A DNA stretch of 7,171 nt, taken from assembly GCA_964528095.1 (NCBI GenBank), contig CAZGSG010000308.1, forward strand, positions 1 through 7,171, given 5' to 3'. A program made the position numbers and the translations under genes. Of the stretch, positions 1 to 6,679 are shown in pieces; position 1 is the first letter of the stretch, and each line of letters opens with the position of its first letter. Source of the stretch: CAZGSG01 sp964528095 (lineage in GTDB: Bacteria; Bacteroidota; Bacteroidia; Chitinophagales; Chitinophagaceae). Below the pieces are notes generated by a model. That model ran no database searches, had not been told where the DNA came from, and saw nothing but the letters and a program-made list of their open reading frames with translations.

Positions 1-493
1 GCGCGTAAAGAAACTGGTACATATTATACCATTTCAGTGGCTGGCTATCCGTCATCCGGAATAAGGGATTATTCAATACATCAATATCACTCCCTTCCAC
101 ATTTGTATAGAGATGGTGCGATTCATTATGGTTCTTACCCCATACATACGCGTTATTGCCCTGCAGGTTAAAACTAAGAGAAAAAAGTAGTTTGTTCCAT
201 GACTTGCTTTTAACAGCTACCCCATGCGCCGCATCATGTGAAATATTAAACGCGGTCAACAAAACAGCAAGTCCCATCAGCAGGTAAAACGTATAAAACG
301 CAAATAAGGACGTGCTGGTGATCATCAATGCATAAAACAGGATATCCAGGCTGAAATAAAGAATGATCTTGTATACCATGCGGCGATTCCCCGTTCTTTC
401 AATATTGTTGTCTGAAAAATACTGATCGATCCGTTCATTCAGTTCTTTGTAAAACTGGGAACCTTCATCTTTGGAAAAACGTAATTTATTCAT
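1..493 (-). CDS. Fatty acid desaturase (linoleoyl-CoA desaturase type), N-terminal part, cut by window edge
   Basis: Membrane di-iron desaturase that would insert a double bond into an acyl chain, using O2 and an electron donor. The frame starts at ATG 493-491 and stays open to the left edge, giving 164 residues. Two of the three expected histidine boxes are visible: HDAAH at residues 86-90 and HNESHH at 122-127. Two hydrophobic stretches, about residues 42-60 and 62-82, precede box 1, as expected for this family. The start MNKLRFSKDEGSQFY, followed by a short hydrophilic lead, resembles Bacteroidota proteins annotated as acyl-CoA or linoleoyl-CoA desaturases. The third box (HxxHH or QxxHH) and the C-terminus lie outside the window, so regiospecificity cannot be judged. 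The upstream 494-671 is non-coding and AT-rich, with no clear SD and no convincing promoter. The enzyme class is secure; the substrate is not. Confidence 0.9.
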   Translation of the reverse strand, partial: MNKLRFSKDEGSQFYKELNERIDQYFSDNNIERTGNRRMVYKIILYFSLDILFYALMITSTSLFAFYTFYLLMGLAVLLTAFNISHDAAHGVAVKSKSWNKLLFSLSFNLQGNNAYVWGKNHNESHHLYTNVEGSDIDVLNNPLFRMTDSQPLKWYNMYQFLYA

Positions 494-671
494 GTATACC
501 GGTTTTATTTATCGCTGCTACTGCTTAAAAGCGGGTATTAATAGAGAGGGTGGCGATGGCGCCAGGCAAACATCACTGATGCTGCCTCTATTGCTATTTG
601 AATGTAGCCATATTTGGCCGGATTTTATACGCGCATAATAAATTTTATGTTTTTGTATTGATAATCACTTC

Positions 672-3600
672 TCAATGAGTGATGGAGATCAGGAAATCAA
701 ATAAATTAACCTCATTGTTGAGCCCTAGTTTTTTACGAAGCCTGTATCGGCTCGTCTCCACCCCGCGTATGGAAATATTCATCAACTGGGCTATTTCTTT
801 GCTTGACAAACTCAGTCGCAGGTAAGCGGCCAGTTTCAATTCTGTGGCTGTAAGATCAGGGCAGTATTCCTTTAACTTCTTTAAATAATTGGTATGCACA
901 CTATCAAAGTGTTTGGCAAACTGTTCCCACTCCTGCGTATGATCCAGTTCTTTGTCTATTACACGAATGATCTTCTGAAATTCCTTGGAGGCTTTATCCA
1001 CTTCGGAAGCATCTTTGTAAGAGATAAGATCTTCTTTTAGTTTAGAAAGTATTTCCATTTTCCGCACCAGGTTCATTGCAGAAGATGCCAGCTCTGAATT
1101 TTTATGCAATACTTCTGATTGTAGTTTTTCATTGCGGAGATGAATGATCTCTTTTTCATTCTTTTCTACTTCTATCTGGTGCAGGTATTGCAACCGTTTC
1201 CGTTCTTCTTCCAACTTTCCCTGCTCTATCTCCGCCTGCAGATTTTCGTTCTTCAGGTGCATGATCTCCTTTTCATTCTTTTCAATCTCCAGTTGATGCA
1301 GGTATTGTAATTGTTTTTGTTCCTCATCGTACTTACGCTGTTGCTCCTGTAATTTTATTTTTTGCAGGTGTTTGTACTTCCGTTGTTGTCTTTTATAAAA
1401 AAGATAAAGAAGGCTGGCAAAAATCAACAGGTATAAGGTATAGGCCCACCAGCTTTGATACCAGGGTGGCAGGATCGTAAATGAATAAGTGGTGACGGGT
1501 GACTCGTTGTCCGTGTTATTCCTGCATTTTACCTGGAATTCATACCTGCCTGCCGGCAGGTTGGTATAGTCCTTCTCCGTTTTTTTTGTCCATTCCGACC
1601 AACCCTTATCAAAACCATCCAGGTAATAACTATACTCCGTGTTTTGTTTCTGCCCATAGAGGATAGAAGAAAATTCGAAATGCAGCGAGTTCCTTTTAAA
1701 ACTCAATGAAGGTGTTTCCAAGCCATCCTTTTTTATGCTATAGCCCCCATAGATCAGTCCTTCGGCTGAAGTGGATGATTGTACATTCCTGACAAGTACA
1801 TGCAGCGGGTGTTTACTTTTTTTGTATTGCACATAGTTGATATGAAAAAACCCTTTCTCTGCTGCTACAAATACATTGTTGCTGTCTACGATATTGATGT
1901 TCTCAAACCCACCGCCCATTATCTTCCCGTCCAGTTCTGTTATCTGCAATATTCTTGGAGTACCTGTCGACCGGTCCACTATACCCAGCTTTTTATCCCT
2001 GCAAAACCAGATATTACCATAACTATCGCTTTTTATATAACTGATGGGAATGCCATTGAATATTTTTTCAAAAAAAGAAGAGTGAATAAAATCCTGGCTC
2101 TGCGGATCGTACTCGAATATGCCTTTATCTGTTGTCAGCACAATGCGCCCAAGCACCCTGAATATCTTATTATGATTACTGGATAATATATTTTTTTTAT
2201 CATCATACACGGTAGCTACAGGATGATGGCTGTCCTTGAAAGTGACTTTATACAAACCCTTATAAGGATGCGCTACCCAGATAATATCTTTATCTCTCAC
2301 TACGAAGCGGGCAGATTCGAACTGCGCGTGAATATTTGGGTTAAAGAATTTCCCGTTTTTATAATCATAAAAATTGATCCCGTTATACGTACCTGCTATA
2401 ACTACCGGTGAAGTTGTTGTGTCGTATAAAGGTTGAAAACCCCAGAAACCGGTCTTATCATCGATGGAGGAGGCAATACCATTCTCGATAAGAAAAGCTC
2501 CCTTGTTATGCCCTGCTATGAGTTTATCATTTACAACAGATAAACTCCAGACCTGGCCCTTGGTGTTTTCCACGAAATCGAATGAGGTATTGCTATAACT
2601 CAGATCACCGGTCAATGCACCGATATCCATTTTGTAAACGCCAGTGGAAATACCGAGGTATAATTTGTTTTTATATACCATGGATGTATATCCGGAACTT
2701 CTTTCTTCCTGGTCGGGAAAAATATTCTTTATGGCGTTACTATAGGTGATAAGGTCTATCCCATTGTCAAGCCCCAGCCAGAGATTTTTATCCTTGTCCA
2801 GCATTACGCTCTGCACGTTATTGTTTTGTATGCCTTCTTTTTTGGTAAAGCGTTGTATGATCTCTCCTTTTTTGTTGATGATGATACAACCCGCGAGATT
2901 CGTGGCAAGCGCTATCCTGTCTGCTGCAACAAGGCAGGCACCGAATATATTTTTTGTGGCCACCATTGCTATACCCGGCGGTTCAAATTTTGCGATGGTA
3001 TCACCATGCAGGATATAGATACCATGAAAAAGTGAGGGCAGGAAAACACTGTCCTTACCAATATTGATAGCCCCCCTGAATTGTATGTCCTGTGGAAGTT
3101 TTCCCACCTTTATCCGGGGCTCCCATTTCCCGTTTTTATAAGCCACCAGCCCTTTCTCAAATTCATAGGCGAACAGTTCATTGGCCGTCATTCCCATAAA
3201 ACTCCAGTTGGTACTGTTATGCACGATCATTTGCTTCTGCTGATCATACTCCAGTATCTTCCTGTTGGAACGGAAAAAAATGTGTTTTTGGAAAATGCAG
3301 ATATTCCAGACATCCGCGAAACCATTATCACCGGGCGGCAAAAAAGTATTTAAAGAAGTATACGCAAGCTCTCCATTCTCTGCCGGGGAAAAATAACCGA
3401 TCTCCTGCTGCCCGCCCACATAGATCTTTCCATCTTCTCCTATGGTCAGCGAGCGTACAATTGTTTTATTGGGAAGTTGGTAGGTTCTCCAGAATGTGCC
3501 ATCAAAACTTAGCATCCCGCTGTTATTGGCAAAATAAATGATGCCTGCACGGTCCTGCACAATGTTCCAGTTCTGGCTACCGGCATTATAATCTTCCTTC

Positions 3601-3737
3601 AGGTAATTGACTATTTTAGGAATGCCGATCGTGTTTTGCGCGAAAGCCGCGACGGAAATAAACAATATCAATCCCAGAAAAAGCAGCTTTCCCTTCAACA
3701 CCTGACTATTTATTGCTAATTTAATCACTTCAACCAA
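672..3737 (-). CDS. Transmembrane one-component regulator: signal peptide, propeller, Y_Y_Y domain, coiled coil, LuxR-type HTH
   Basis: Predicted inner-membrane sensor that binds a ligand outside and DNA inside. The maximal frame is 1021 codons from TTG 3737; numbering here starts there. Residues 14-33 form a signal peptide (KGK, then a hydrophobic run, ending AFA before Q34). Residues about 55-635 carry beta-propeller blades of Reg_prop type, for example NNVQSVMLDKDKNLWLGLDNG (306-326) and DSYGNIWF (571-578). Residues about 690-757 are a Y_Y_Y domain (YSYYLDGFDKGW). A membrane helix lies at 763-782, and a charged coiled coil at about 783-905 contains a 28-residue unit twice (810-837 and 849-876). 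The C-terminal 962-1010 is a LuxR/GerE-like HTH (LTATELKLAAYL, then SSKEIAQLMNISIRGVETSRYRLRKKLGL). No histidine kinase, ATPase or receiver domain is present, so this is not a hybrid two-component system. No ATG exists before residue 75; GTG 3701 or TTG 3698 would begin exactly at the signal peptide and are likelier starts. Ligand and targets are unknown. Confidence 0.9.
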   Translation of the reverse strand: MVEVIKLAINSQVLKGKLLFLGLILFISVAAFAQNTIGIPKIVNYLKEDYNAGSQNWNIVQDRAGIIYFANNSGMLSFDGTFWRTYQLPNKTIVRSLTIGEDGKIYVGGQQEIGYFSPAENGELAYTSLNTFLPPGDNGFADVWNICIFQKHIFFRSNRKILEYDQQKQMIVHNSTNWSFMGMTANELFAYEFEKGLVAYKNGKWEPRIKVGKLPQDIQFRGAINIGKDSVFLPSLFHGIYILHGDTIAKFEPPGIAMVATKNIFGACLVAADRIALATNLAGCIIINKKGEIIQRFTKKEGIQNNNVQSVMLDKDKNLWLGLDNGIDLITYSNAIKNIFPDQEERSSGYTSMVYKNKLYLGISTGVYKMDIGALTGDLSYSNTSFDFVENTKGQVWSLSVVNDKLIAGHNKGAFLIENGIASSIDDKTGFWGFQPLYDTTTSPVVIAGTYNGINFYDYKNGKFFNPNIHAQFESARFVVRDKDIIWVAHPYKGLYKVTFKDSHHPVATVYDDKKNILSSNHNKIFRVLGRIVLTTDKGIFEYDPQSQDFIHSSFFEKIFNGIPISYIKSDSYGNIWFCRDKKLGIVDRSTGTPRILQITELDGKIMGGGFENINIVDSNNVFVAAEKGFFHINYVQYKKSKHPLHVLVRNVQSSTSAEGLIYGGYSIKKDGLETPSLSFKRNSLHFEFSSILYGQKQNTEYSYYLDGFDKGWSEWTKKTEKDYTNLPAGRYEFQVKCRNNTDNESPVTTYSFTILPPWYQSWWAYTLYLLIFASLLYLFYKRQQRKYKHLQKIKLQEQQRKYDEEQKQLQYLHQLEIEKNEKEIMHLKNENLQAEIEQGKLEEERKRLQYLHQIEVEKNEKEIIHLRNEKLQSEVLHKNSELASSAMNLVRKMEILSKLKEDLISYKDASEVDKASKEFQKIIRVIDKELDHTQEWEQFAKHFDSVHTNYLKKLKEYCPDLTATELKLAAYLRLSLSSKEIAQLMNISIRGVETSRYRLRKKLGLNNEVNLFDFLISITH
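1110..1310 (-). repeat. In-frame coiled-coil duplication inside the regulator gene
   Basis: Two copies of a 28-residue unit beginning LQYLHQ(L/I)E(I/V)EKNEKEI are encoded at 1227-1310 and 1110-1193, offset by 117 bp (39 codons). The copies differ mostly by conservative changes (L/I, I/V, M/I, K/R, A/S). The DNA is also clearly similar, so this is a within-gene duplication that kept the coiled-coil register. It lengthens the cytoplasmic stalk between the membrane helix and the DNA-binding domain. Confidence 0.85.
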
Positions 3738-3746
3738 GGCAACAAA
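3716..3746 (-). promoter_or_regulatory. Candidate promoter of the regulator gene
   Basis: On the minus strand, TTTG (3746-3743) is followed after 19 nt by TAAATTAG (3723-3716). This differs by one base from the Bacteroidota -7 consensus TAnnTTTG and has the favoured spacing. Transcription would begin near 3710, downstream of the most upstream in-frame TTG (3737) and just ahead of GTG 3701 and TTG 3698. If it is real, the mature start is one of those two. The match comes from reading alone and could be chance in AT-rich DNA. Confidence 0.45.
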
Positions 3747-3770
3747 GCCTGCAACAGAAAGAATTAGATT

Positions 3771-4106
3771 ATGAAAATCATTATCACCATTTCAAGCCTG
3801 CTCAACGGTCTTTATATGCTGATCGACGGAATCTATGTCATGATCAAAGGAAAATACATCGGCCCTGAAAAACCCGGGCCCTGGGCAGGTCTTTTCGAAA
3901 AAGCAGGCATCAATGTATTCCAGCTCGGCCCTCTTTTCATTTCTTTTGGTATTGCCTGGCTGATATTCCTCGCGGCCTACCTTACCGGTCAGTCCTGGGC
4001 CTATACAGCCGGTCTTATTATATCCGTGCTTACACTTTGGTACCTACCTGTAGGCACCATTCTCTCACTGATTGTATTATTGCTACTGATCTTTAAGAAA
4101 GGGTAA
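3771..4106 (+). CDS. Small integral membrane protein, function unknown
   Basis: Hypothetical 111-residue protein starting at ATG 3771 and ending at TAA 4104-4106. Hydrophobic segments lie at about residues 3-25, 50-71, 75-91 and 94-108, so three or four membrane helices are expected. A short polar loop between the first two contains GKYIGPEKPGPWAGLFEKAGI, the most distinctive part and probably the conserved signature. It resembles small uncharacterised Bacteroidota membrane proteins from memory, with no known function. The ATG is preceded by a weak purine stretch (AGAAAG, 3756-3761) rather than a real SD. It is transcribed divergently from the regulator, with about 70 bp between the likely starts, so shared control is possible but unproven. 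No convincing terminator follows before the palindromic element at 4142. Confidence 0.8.
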   Translation: MKIIITISSLLNGLYMLIDGIYVMIKGKYIGPEKPGPWAGLFEKAGINVFQLGPLFISFGIAWLIFLAAYLTGQSWAYTAGLIISVLTLWYLPVGTILSLIVLLLLIFKKG

Positions 4107-4141
4107 CACACCAGCTATTCCTGCAGCACCCCTTACTTTGT

Positions 4142-4374
4142 TTTTTAACACGGAATCAAGGAGAAGAATGAGATCATTCTTTCTTTGCGGGTAATATGTT
4201 TGGTCTGCACAGTAGGGTATATGGCTACCCGAATAAAGGAAACACGGAATTGGCAGACCCTGCCTATTCCGTGTTTCCTTTATTCGGGAGGTCTTATAAG
4301 TTCCGGTCGGGAGAATAATGGACTTTGATAAAATTGACTGATTCTGCTTTTTCTCCGTGCTTCCGTGTTAAAAA
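4142..4374. repeat. 233-bp concentric inverted-repeat element (MITE-like intergenic repeat)
   Basis: The outer arms 4142-4165 and 4351-4374 are inverted copies matching at 22 of 24 positions; the outermost 14 (TTTTTAACACGGAA) are perfect. A near-perfect 61-nt palindrome (4228-4288) sits inside. Both have their centre at exactly position 4258. The motif AACACGGAA occurs four times in symmetric order: 4147 and 4241 on plus, 4267 and 4361 as TTCCGTGTT. The arms between outer and inner repeats show little similarity to each other. There is no ORF of note and no obvious target-site duplication. This fits a non-autonomous mobile or dispersed intergenic repeat, but its copy number cannot be seen from one window. 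A smaller inverted repeat, AAGAATGA-GA-TCATTCTT, lies at 4164-4181. Confidence 0.65.
4228..4288. other. 61-nt near-perfect hairpin/cruciform at the element centre
   Basis: The 23-bp arms 4228-4250 and 4266-4288 are perfectly complementary. A single T-T mismatch (4251/4265) is followed by a further 5-bp stem, GGCAG (4252-4256) with CTGCC (4260-4264), and a 3-nt loop ACC. The structure would form as RNA from either strand or as a DNA cruciform. There is no T-run after either arm, so it is not a standard intrinsic terminator. It could still stabilise a transcript 3' end of the upstream plus-strand gene. Confidence 0.85.
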
Positions 4375-4400
4375 CCAAAAAAGACCTCATCAAACCCTAT

Positions 4401-4441
4401 AAAACAAAAAACCACCCCGAACTTTTCAGTAATCGGGATGG
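4401..4441 (-). terminator. Rho-independent terminator downstream of rpsG
   Basis: On the minus strand the stem CCATCCCGA (4441-4433) pairs with TCGGGGTGG (4420-4412), nine pairs including one U-G wobble, around a 12-nt loop. It is followed directly by TTTTTTGTTTT (4411-4401). It lies 30 nt past the rpsG stop and marks the end of the rpsL-rpsG transcript. Confidence 0.85.
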
Positions 4442-4470
4442 CTTTGAGGATTTGTGTGCTCTTGTATCTT

Positions 4471-4938
4471 TTACACCCTGAAGTGAGCAAAAGCCTTATT
4501 GGCTTCAGCCATACGGTGTGTGTCTTCTTTTTTCTTGAAAGCTGCGCCTTCACCTTTACTTGCTGCAACAATCTCGCCAGCTAATTTATCAGCCATGCTG
4601 CGACCATTCCGGTCACGGCTGTAGCGGATAAGCCATTTGATGCTCAAAGATACTTTCCTGTCCTGGCGTACTTCAGCCGGGATCTGGAAAGTAGCACCAC
4701 CAATACGGCGGCTACGTACTTCTACACCAGGTGTTACATTTGCCAAAGCTCTTTTCCAAACCTCATATCCATCTTCGTTGGTTTGTTTGGCAACCTTGTC
4801 CAATGCATCGTAGAAAATATTAAAAGCTCCGCTTTTCTTTCCTTCCCACATAAGGTTATTGACAAAACGGGTTACCAGTTTGTCATTGAATTTTGGGTCT
4901 GGTGCTAAAGGGAGTTTCTTTGCTTGTGCTTTCCGCAT
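4471..4938 (-). CDS. rpsG: 30S ribosomal protein S7
   Basis: Full-length S7 of 155 residues (ATG 4938-4936), the usual size. S7 binds the 3' major domain of 16S rRNA, nucleates assembly of the 30S head and contacts tRNA at the E site. Family landmarks are the N-terminal PDPKFNDKLVTRFVNNLMWEGKK region (residues 13-35), VEVRSRRIGGATFQIP (72-87), the RYSRDR basic stretch (105-110), and the C-terminal KKKEDTHRMAEANKAFAHFR (135-154). It lies 55 nt downstream of rpsL with no terminator between them, so the two are probably cotranscribed. A clear terminator follows, and fusA, the usual next gene of the str operon, is absent here. Confidence 0.98.
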   Translation of the reverse strand: MRKAQAKKLPLAPDPKFNDKLVTRFVNNLMWEGKKSGAFNIFYDALDKVAKQTNEDGYEVWKRALANVTPGVEVRSRRIGGATFQIPAEVRQDRKVSLSIKWLIRYSRDRNGRSMADKLAGEIVAASKGEGAAFKKKEDTHRMAEANKAFAHFRV

Positions 4939-4993
4939 ATCTGTCTTTGTTAAATCAGTTATTTATTATTATCACACTGGATAGTGCCTGCAA

Positions 4994-5374
4994 TTATTTT
5001 TTGGCCTTTTCTTTCTTCGTACCGTATTTAGAACGGCTCTGTTTACGATCTTTTACACCAGCTGTATCCAATGAACCACGCACGATGTGATAACGAACAC
5101 CTGGTAAATCCTTCACACGACCACCACGGATCAACACGATGGAGTGCTCCTGGAGATTGTGTCCTTCACCCGGAATATAGGCAATCACCTCTATTTTATT
5201 GGTCAAACGAACTTTAGCCACCTTACGCAGTGCGGAGTTTGGCTTTTTAGGGGTAGTCGTGTACACACGGGTACAAACTCCACGGCGCTGAGGACACTGA
5301 TCTAAAGCCCGGGATTTACTCTTGGCCCTGATTATTTCTCTTCCTTTTCTTACTAACTGTTGAATAGTAGGCAT
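4994..5374 (-). CDS. rpsL: 30S ribosomal protein S12
   Basis: Full-length S12 of 126 residues (ATG 5374-5372). It sits at the decoding centre and controls accuracy of tRNA selection. It aligns without gaps to E. coli numbering through residue 100. Conserved parts include CPQRRGVCTRVYTTTPKKPNSALRK (residues 27-51), GEGHNLQEHS (69-78) and RGGRVKDLPGVRYH (83-96). Lys43 and Lys88, where streptomycin-resistance substitutions usually fall, are wild type, as is Asp89, the site methylthiolated in many bacteria. The lysine-rich tail (GTKKEKAKK) is common in the family. It is the first gene of a two-gene transcript with rpsG and has a near-consensus promoter 25-56 nt upstream. Confidence 0.98.
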   Translation of the reverse strand: MPTIQQLVRKGREIIRAKSKSRALDQCPQRRGVCTRVYTTTPKKPNSALRKVAKVRLTNKIEVIAYIPGEGHNLQEHSIVLIRGGRVKDLPGVRYHIVRGSLDTAGVKDRKQSRSKYGTKKEKAKK

Positions 5375-5398
5375 TATGAACCTTTATTTTTGGGACGG

Positions 5399-5430
5399 CA
5401 AAGGTAAAGGGCGCAAAGGGAAATACCAAA
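5399..5430 (-). promoter_or_regulatory. Bacteroidota-type promoter of rpsL-rpsG
   Basis: On the minus strand, TTTG (5430-5427) is followed after 20 nt by TACCTTTG (5406-5399), a perfect match to TAnnTTTG. Transcription would start near 5393, giving a leader of about 20 nt before the rpsL ATG. An AT-rich stretch upstream (about 5431-5470) could act like an UP element. Position and fit make this the best promoter call in the window. Confidence 0.7.
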
Positions 5431-5538
5431 AAACACGCATAATATTATCAGGATATAAATCCCCATTTATGCTTATTTACCCACACCCAGACTCGCCTTC
5501 TCCCGTTTTATTTTTTTAAATAACTGTACGTTAATCTT

Positions 5539-6603
5539 TTAGACCTTCCACATCCACTCATACTTATCTTCTTTTTTTCCTTCCCGGATATCATTTAACC
5601 AGGATTTGACCGCCGTGGAGATCTTATAATTGTCCGTATTGAACTCCATGGCAAAGCCTTTATAGTTCAGTTCCCGGATCGGGGCTATCACCGCCGCCGT
5701 ACCCGTACCAAAGATCTCTTTCACCTTTCCCTGCTTGTAAGCCTCCATCACTTCGTCAATACTGATCTTCCTTTCCTCCACCCGGATACCCATTTCTTCC
5801 AATATTTTCATCACGCTGTCCCTGGTCACCCCTTCCAGGATCGTTCCTTCTTCCAGTGAAGGCGTTACCGCCACATTATCAATGATAAAAAACACATTCA
5901 TCATGCCCACTTCCTGCAGCCATTTATGCTCAGCCGCGTCTGTCCACAACACCTGGTCAAATCCGCTTTTTTTCGCTATCGTGGCGGCCAGCATACTGCC
6001 TCCATAGTTGCCTGCGTTTTTTGAAAACCCTACACCACCTGTCACCGCACGGGTATACTGCTCTTCCACGGCTATCCGCATCGGGGTCACGAAATAAGGT
6101 CCCGTAGGACTTAAAATGATCAGGAACTTATACGTCTCTGAAGGCCTTACTCCCAGTACTTCGTCTGTGGAGAACATCACAGGCCGGATGTACAATGAAT
6201 GATCTTTTTTAGCTGGGATCCAGTTCTTGTCGATCGCTATCAGCTGGCGCATGCCTTCCAGGAAGATCTCCTCAGGCACCACAGGCATGTTCATCCGTTC
6301 CGCAGAACGGTTAAAACGCCTGAAATTATCAGCAGGTCTGAATATTGCCGCTTCACCGGTTTCACTTCGATAGGCCTTTATGCCTTCGAAAATAGCCTGC
6401 CCGTAATGCAGGGCCGCTAAAGAGGGCTCCAGCAATAAGGGCTGGTAAGGCTTTATCTCTACGTTTTTCCATTCGCCATTCTCATAGTCCGCTTCCAGCA
6501 TATGATCGGTAAAATACTTGCCAAAGGGGATGTTTTCCAGGTTGATGTCCTGCAATTTGCTTCTTTCCGCCTTTGTTATTGAAATATCGATAGCCTCAGT
6601 CAT
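5539..6603 (-). CDS. ilvE: Branched-chain amino acid aminotransferase
   Basis: PLP-dependent fold-type IV transaminase interconverting leucine, isoleucine and valine with their 2-oxo acids, using glutamate/2-oxoglutarate; last step of branched-chain synthesis and first step of breakdown. From ATG 6603 it has 354 residues, normal for the longer IlvE/BCAT subfamily. The Schiff-base lysine is K195 in GFSKNAGNYGGS (192-203). Other landmarks are HYGQAIFEGIKAYR (66-79), LYIRPVMF (137-144), LQEVGMMNVFF (229-239), LEGVTRDS (256-263) and FGTGTAAVIAPI (298-309). The frame extends to ATG 6636, adding MFLCVVKNKSI, but ATG 6603 gives the family-like N-terminus and is preceded by an AT-rich leader typical of the phylum. 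No clear terminator lies between it and rpsL, so some readthrough is possible. Confidence 0.96.
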   Translation of the reverse strand: MTEAIDISITKAERSKLQDINLENIPFGKYFTDHMLEADYENGEWKNVEIKPYQPLLLEPSLAALHYGQAIFEGIKAYRSETGEAAIFRPADNFRRFNRSAERMNMPVVPEEIFLEGMRQLIAIDKNWIPAKKDHSLYIRPVMFSTDEVLGVRPSETYKFLIILSPTGPYFVTPMRIAVEEQYTRAVTGGVGFSKNAGNYGGSMLAATIAKKSGFDQVLWTDAAEHKWLQEVGMMNVFFIIDNVAVTPSLEEGTILEGVTRDSVMKILEEMGIRVEERKISIDEVMEAYKQGKVKEIFGTGTAAVIAPIRELNYKGFAMEFNTDNYKISTAVKSWLNDIREGKKEDKYEWMWKV

Positions 6604-6637
6604 AATTGATTTATTTTTGACCACGCAAAGAAACAAA

Positions 6638-6672
6638 AAAAACTAACACCCATTCGCGTTGTGCGCATCAAA
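6638..6672 (-). promoter_or_regulatory. Weak candidate promoter of ilvE
   Basis: On the minus strand, TTTG (6672-6669) precedes TAGTTTTT (6645-6638) by 23 nt. The -7 element misses the consensus TAnnTTTG at its last base and the spacing is at the long end. If used, transcription would begin near 6632, which would exclude the upstream ATG at 6636 and favour ATG 6603. Weak evidence only. Confidence 0.25.
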
Positions 6673-6679
6673 TATTGAA

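Noticed and set aside
540..592. Inverted repeats upstream of the desaturase: AATAGAG/CTCTATT (540-546, 586-592), TGGCGCCA (557-564) and CATCACTGATG (571-581)
   Set aside because: Short arms and a long spacer; they could be operator-like sites in the desaturase leader, but nothing sets them above chance.
1779..3353. Several plus-strand open frames of 60-135 codons inside the regulator gene
   Set aside because: They lie antisense to a clearly coding 1021-codon frame, have no domain content, and their composition is explained as reverse-complement shadow.
4099..4146. Possible terminator after the small membrane protein gene (AAGGG with CCCTT, then T-rich DNA)
   Set aside because: The stem is only five pairs with a loop of about 26 nt and overlaps the stop codon; too weak to call.
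4228..4288. Reading the 61-nt palindrome as an intrinsic terminator
   Set aside because: No T-run follows either arm, unlike the real terminator at 4401-4441.
4368..5090. Open frames overlapping rpsG and the rpsG-rpsL gap (4368-4571 minus, 4893-5090 plus)
   Set aside because: They are out-of-frame or antisense overlaps of highly conserved ribosomal protein genes, with no recognisable protein character.
5455..5470. ATAAAT-CCCC-ATTTAT hairpin between ilvE and rpsL as an ilvE terminator
   Set aside because: The stem is A/T only and no T-run follows it on the minus strand.
6199..6420. Plus-strand open frame inside ilvE, and a minus-strand frame at 6806-7000 over the small hypothetical gene
   Set aside because: Both are antisense to better-supported genes; the second also crosses the candidate nuoA promoter.
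6612..6619. TATTTTTG as a promoter for the small plus-strand gene at 6680
   Set aside because: It matches TAnnTTTG, but no TTTG or TTG lies at the right spacing upstream; T-rich DNA gives such matches by chance.
6604..6636. Upstream ATG 6636 as the start of ilvE
   Set aside because: It adds 11 residues (MFLCVVKNKSI) unlike family N-termini, and the leader before ATG 6603 has the usual AT-rich form.
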